This document shows positions 63,224 to 64,000 of a stretch of 64,000 nt of DNA, piece by piece. How positions within the stretch are numbered: position 1 is the first letter of the stretch; every line of letters begins with the position of its first letter. This DNA comes from Roseovarius aestuarii (GTDB lineage Bacteria; Pseudomonadota; Alphaproteobacteria; Rhodobacterales; Rhodobacteraceae). Under the pieces are notes generated by a model. The model ran no database searches. It saw only the letters and a list, made by a program, of their open reading frames with translations, and was not told where the DNA came from. The stretch spans positions 62,001 through 126,000 of the forward strand of contig JAPWHL010000013.1 in the NCBI GenBank assembly GCA_027214255.1. The letters are read 5' to 3'. The position numbers and the translations under genes are program-made.

Positions 63224-64000
63224 ATGTCTATTCCCCAGTCCGGCGGCGGGCCGATCGAGCATCATGGCCAGCTGGCCGAATATCTGGAAGCGGGCAACAA
63301 ACCCGCCCCAGATTGGCGCATCGGCACCGAGCATGAAAAATTCGGCTATTGCAAGGACACCCATCAGCCCATCCCATACAGTGGCGAACGCAGTGTTCTG
63401 GCGGTTTTGGAAGGCCTGCGGGACAAGCACGGCTGGTCCCCGATCACCGAAGACAGCAATCTGATCGGGCTGGAAAAGGACGGCGCAAATGTCAGCCTTG
63501 AACCGGGCGGACAATTGGAGCTGTCAGGTGCCCCGTTGGAAACAATCCACGAAACCTGCGACGAGGTGAACACCCATCTACGCGAAGTCAAGGATATCGC
63601 GGACAAGGTTGGCGTCGGCTTTATTGGATTGGGCGCGGCTCCGGAATGGTCACATGACGACATGCCGCTGATGCCCAAAGGCCGTTACAAGCTGATGGAC
63701 AGTTACATGCAAAAGGTTGGCACGATGGGCCGATCCATGATGCGGCGTACCTGTACAGTTCAGGTGAACCTCGATTTCGCATCCGAGGCGGACATGGTTC
63801 AGAAGTTCCGTGTGGCGCTTGCTTTGCAGCCGGTCGCGACTGCGTTGTTCGCCAACTCACCCTTCTTTGACGGCAAACCCAACGGGCATAAATCATGGCG
63901 CAGCCGGGTCTGGCGTGATTTGGATGCGGATCGCACCGGCATGCTGCCTTTTGTGTTCGAGGACGGCATGGGATTTGAACGCTATGTCGACTACGCTTTG
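63224..64000 (+). CDS. gshA: Glutamate-cysteine ligase (plant-type), 5' part
   Basis: First 259 residues of a GshA of the class II/plant type (first step of glutathione synthesis), open to the window edge. Recognisable are [13 protein letters not shown] (ATP/Mg site), [20 protein letters not shown] (read as [20 protein letters not shown]), IGLGAAPEW and [24 protein letters not shown] stands 8-12 bases upstream of the ATG. The C-terminal part is beyond the window. Confidence 0.93.
   Translation, partial: MSIPQSGGGPIEHHGQLAEYLEAGNKPAPDWRIGTEHEKFGYCKDTHQPIPYSGERSVLAVLEGLRDKHGWSPITEDSNLIGLEKDGANVSLEPGGQLELSGAPLETIHETCDEVNTHLREVKDIADKVGVGFIGLGAAPEWSHDDMPLMPKGRYKLMDSYMQKVGTMGRSMMRRTCTVQVNLDFASEADMVQKFRVALALQPVATALFANSPFFDGKPNGHKSWRSRVWRDLDADRTGMLPFVFEDGMGFERYVDYAL

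Overview
The window reads like a chromosomal segment of an alphaproteobacterium of the Rhodobacteraceae/Roseobacter group. Signs of this are an RsmC-like methyltransferase just after clpS, an SDR protein next to aerobic hemF, the petP-petR regulator pair, a plant-type GshA, and a dense load of polyamine-type ABC transporters. Gene density is about 90 percent, ATGA start/stop overlaps are common, and the genus cannot be named from sequence alone.

Layout. 1-3.4 kb (minus): urease genes ureD-ureA-(small His-rich membrane protein)-ureB-ureC, running off the left edge. 3.8-9.7 kb (plus): the complete urea ABC transporter urtABCDE, divergent from the urease genes. Together they form a urea uptake and hydrolysis unit. 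10.2-14.1 kb (plus): a tight four-gene cluster of circularly permuted ATP-grasp, alpha-E, transglutaminase-like and Anbu proteasome-type peptidase genes. This is the most intriguing system in the window. 14.2-15.4 kb: a scar made of two nested, dead IS6-family elements, the first ~40 codons of a tyrosine recombinase, and tRNA-Ala(GGC), which looks like the decayed end of an integrated island.

15.5-31.3 kb is mostly conserved chromosome: a FYDLN-acid protein, a DUF45 metallopeptidase, a GntR regulator, accA, an Asp/Glu racemase-like protein, a LysE exporter with a divergent Lrp regulator and clear operators, zapE, a HAD phosphatase, clpS, an RsmC-like methyltransferase, an SDR protein, hemF, a membrane protein plus secreted EEP hydrolase, leuD/leuC and petR/petP. 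ilvE follows at 31.5 kb.

32.4-58.5 kb is a 26-kb amine/polyamine region. It holds three complete PotABCD-type ABC transporters (32.4-37.7 minus, 42.9-47.0 plus, 50.4-54.3 minus), two class III aminotransferases of the putrescine-pyruvate type, two DadA/PuuB-like FAD amine oxidoreductases, a GMC (choline-dehydrogenase-like) oxidoreductase, a cupin, and an enolase-superfamily enzyme. Regulators are a GntR, an Lrp and a MocR protein. The MocR-flanking genes share a repeated operator-like element, ATTGGT-N34-ACCAAT. The likely theme is uptake of diamines or related cationic N compounds followed by transamination or oxidative deamination, but no substrate can be fixed from sequence.

58.6-64 kb is again housekeeping: a small coiled-coil membrane protein, a large OmpA-family protein, ubiA divergent from rsmE, a small membrane protein, and the 5' part of gshA, cut by the window edge.
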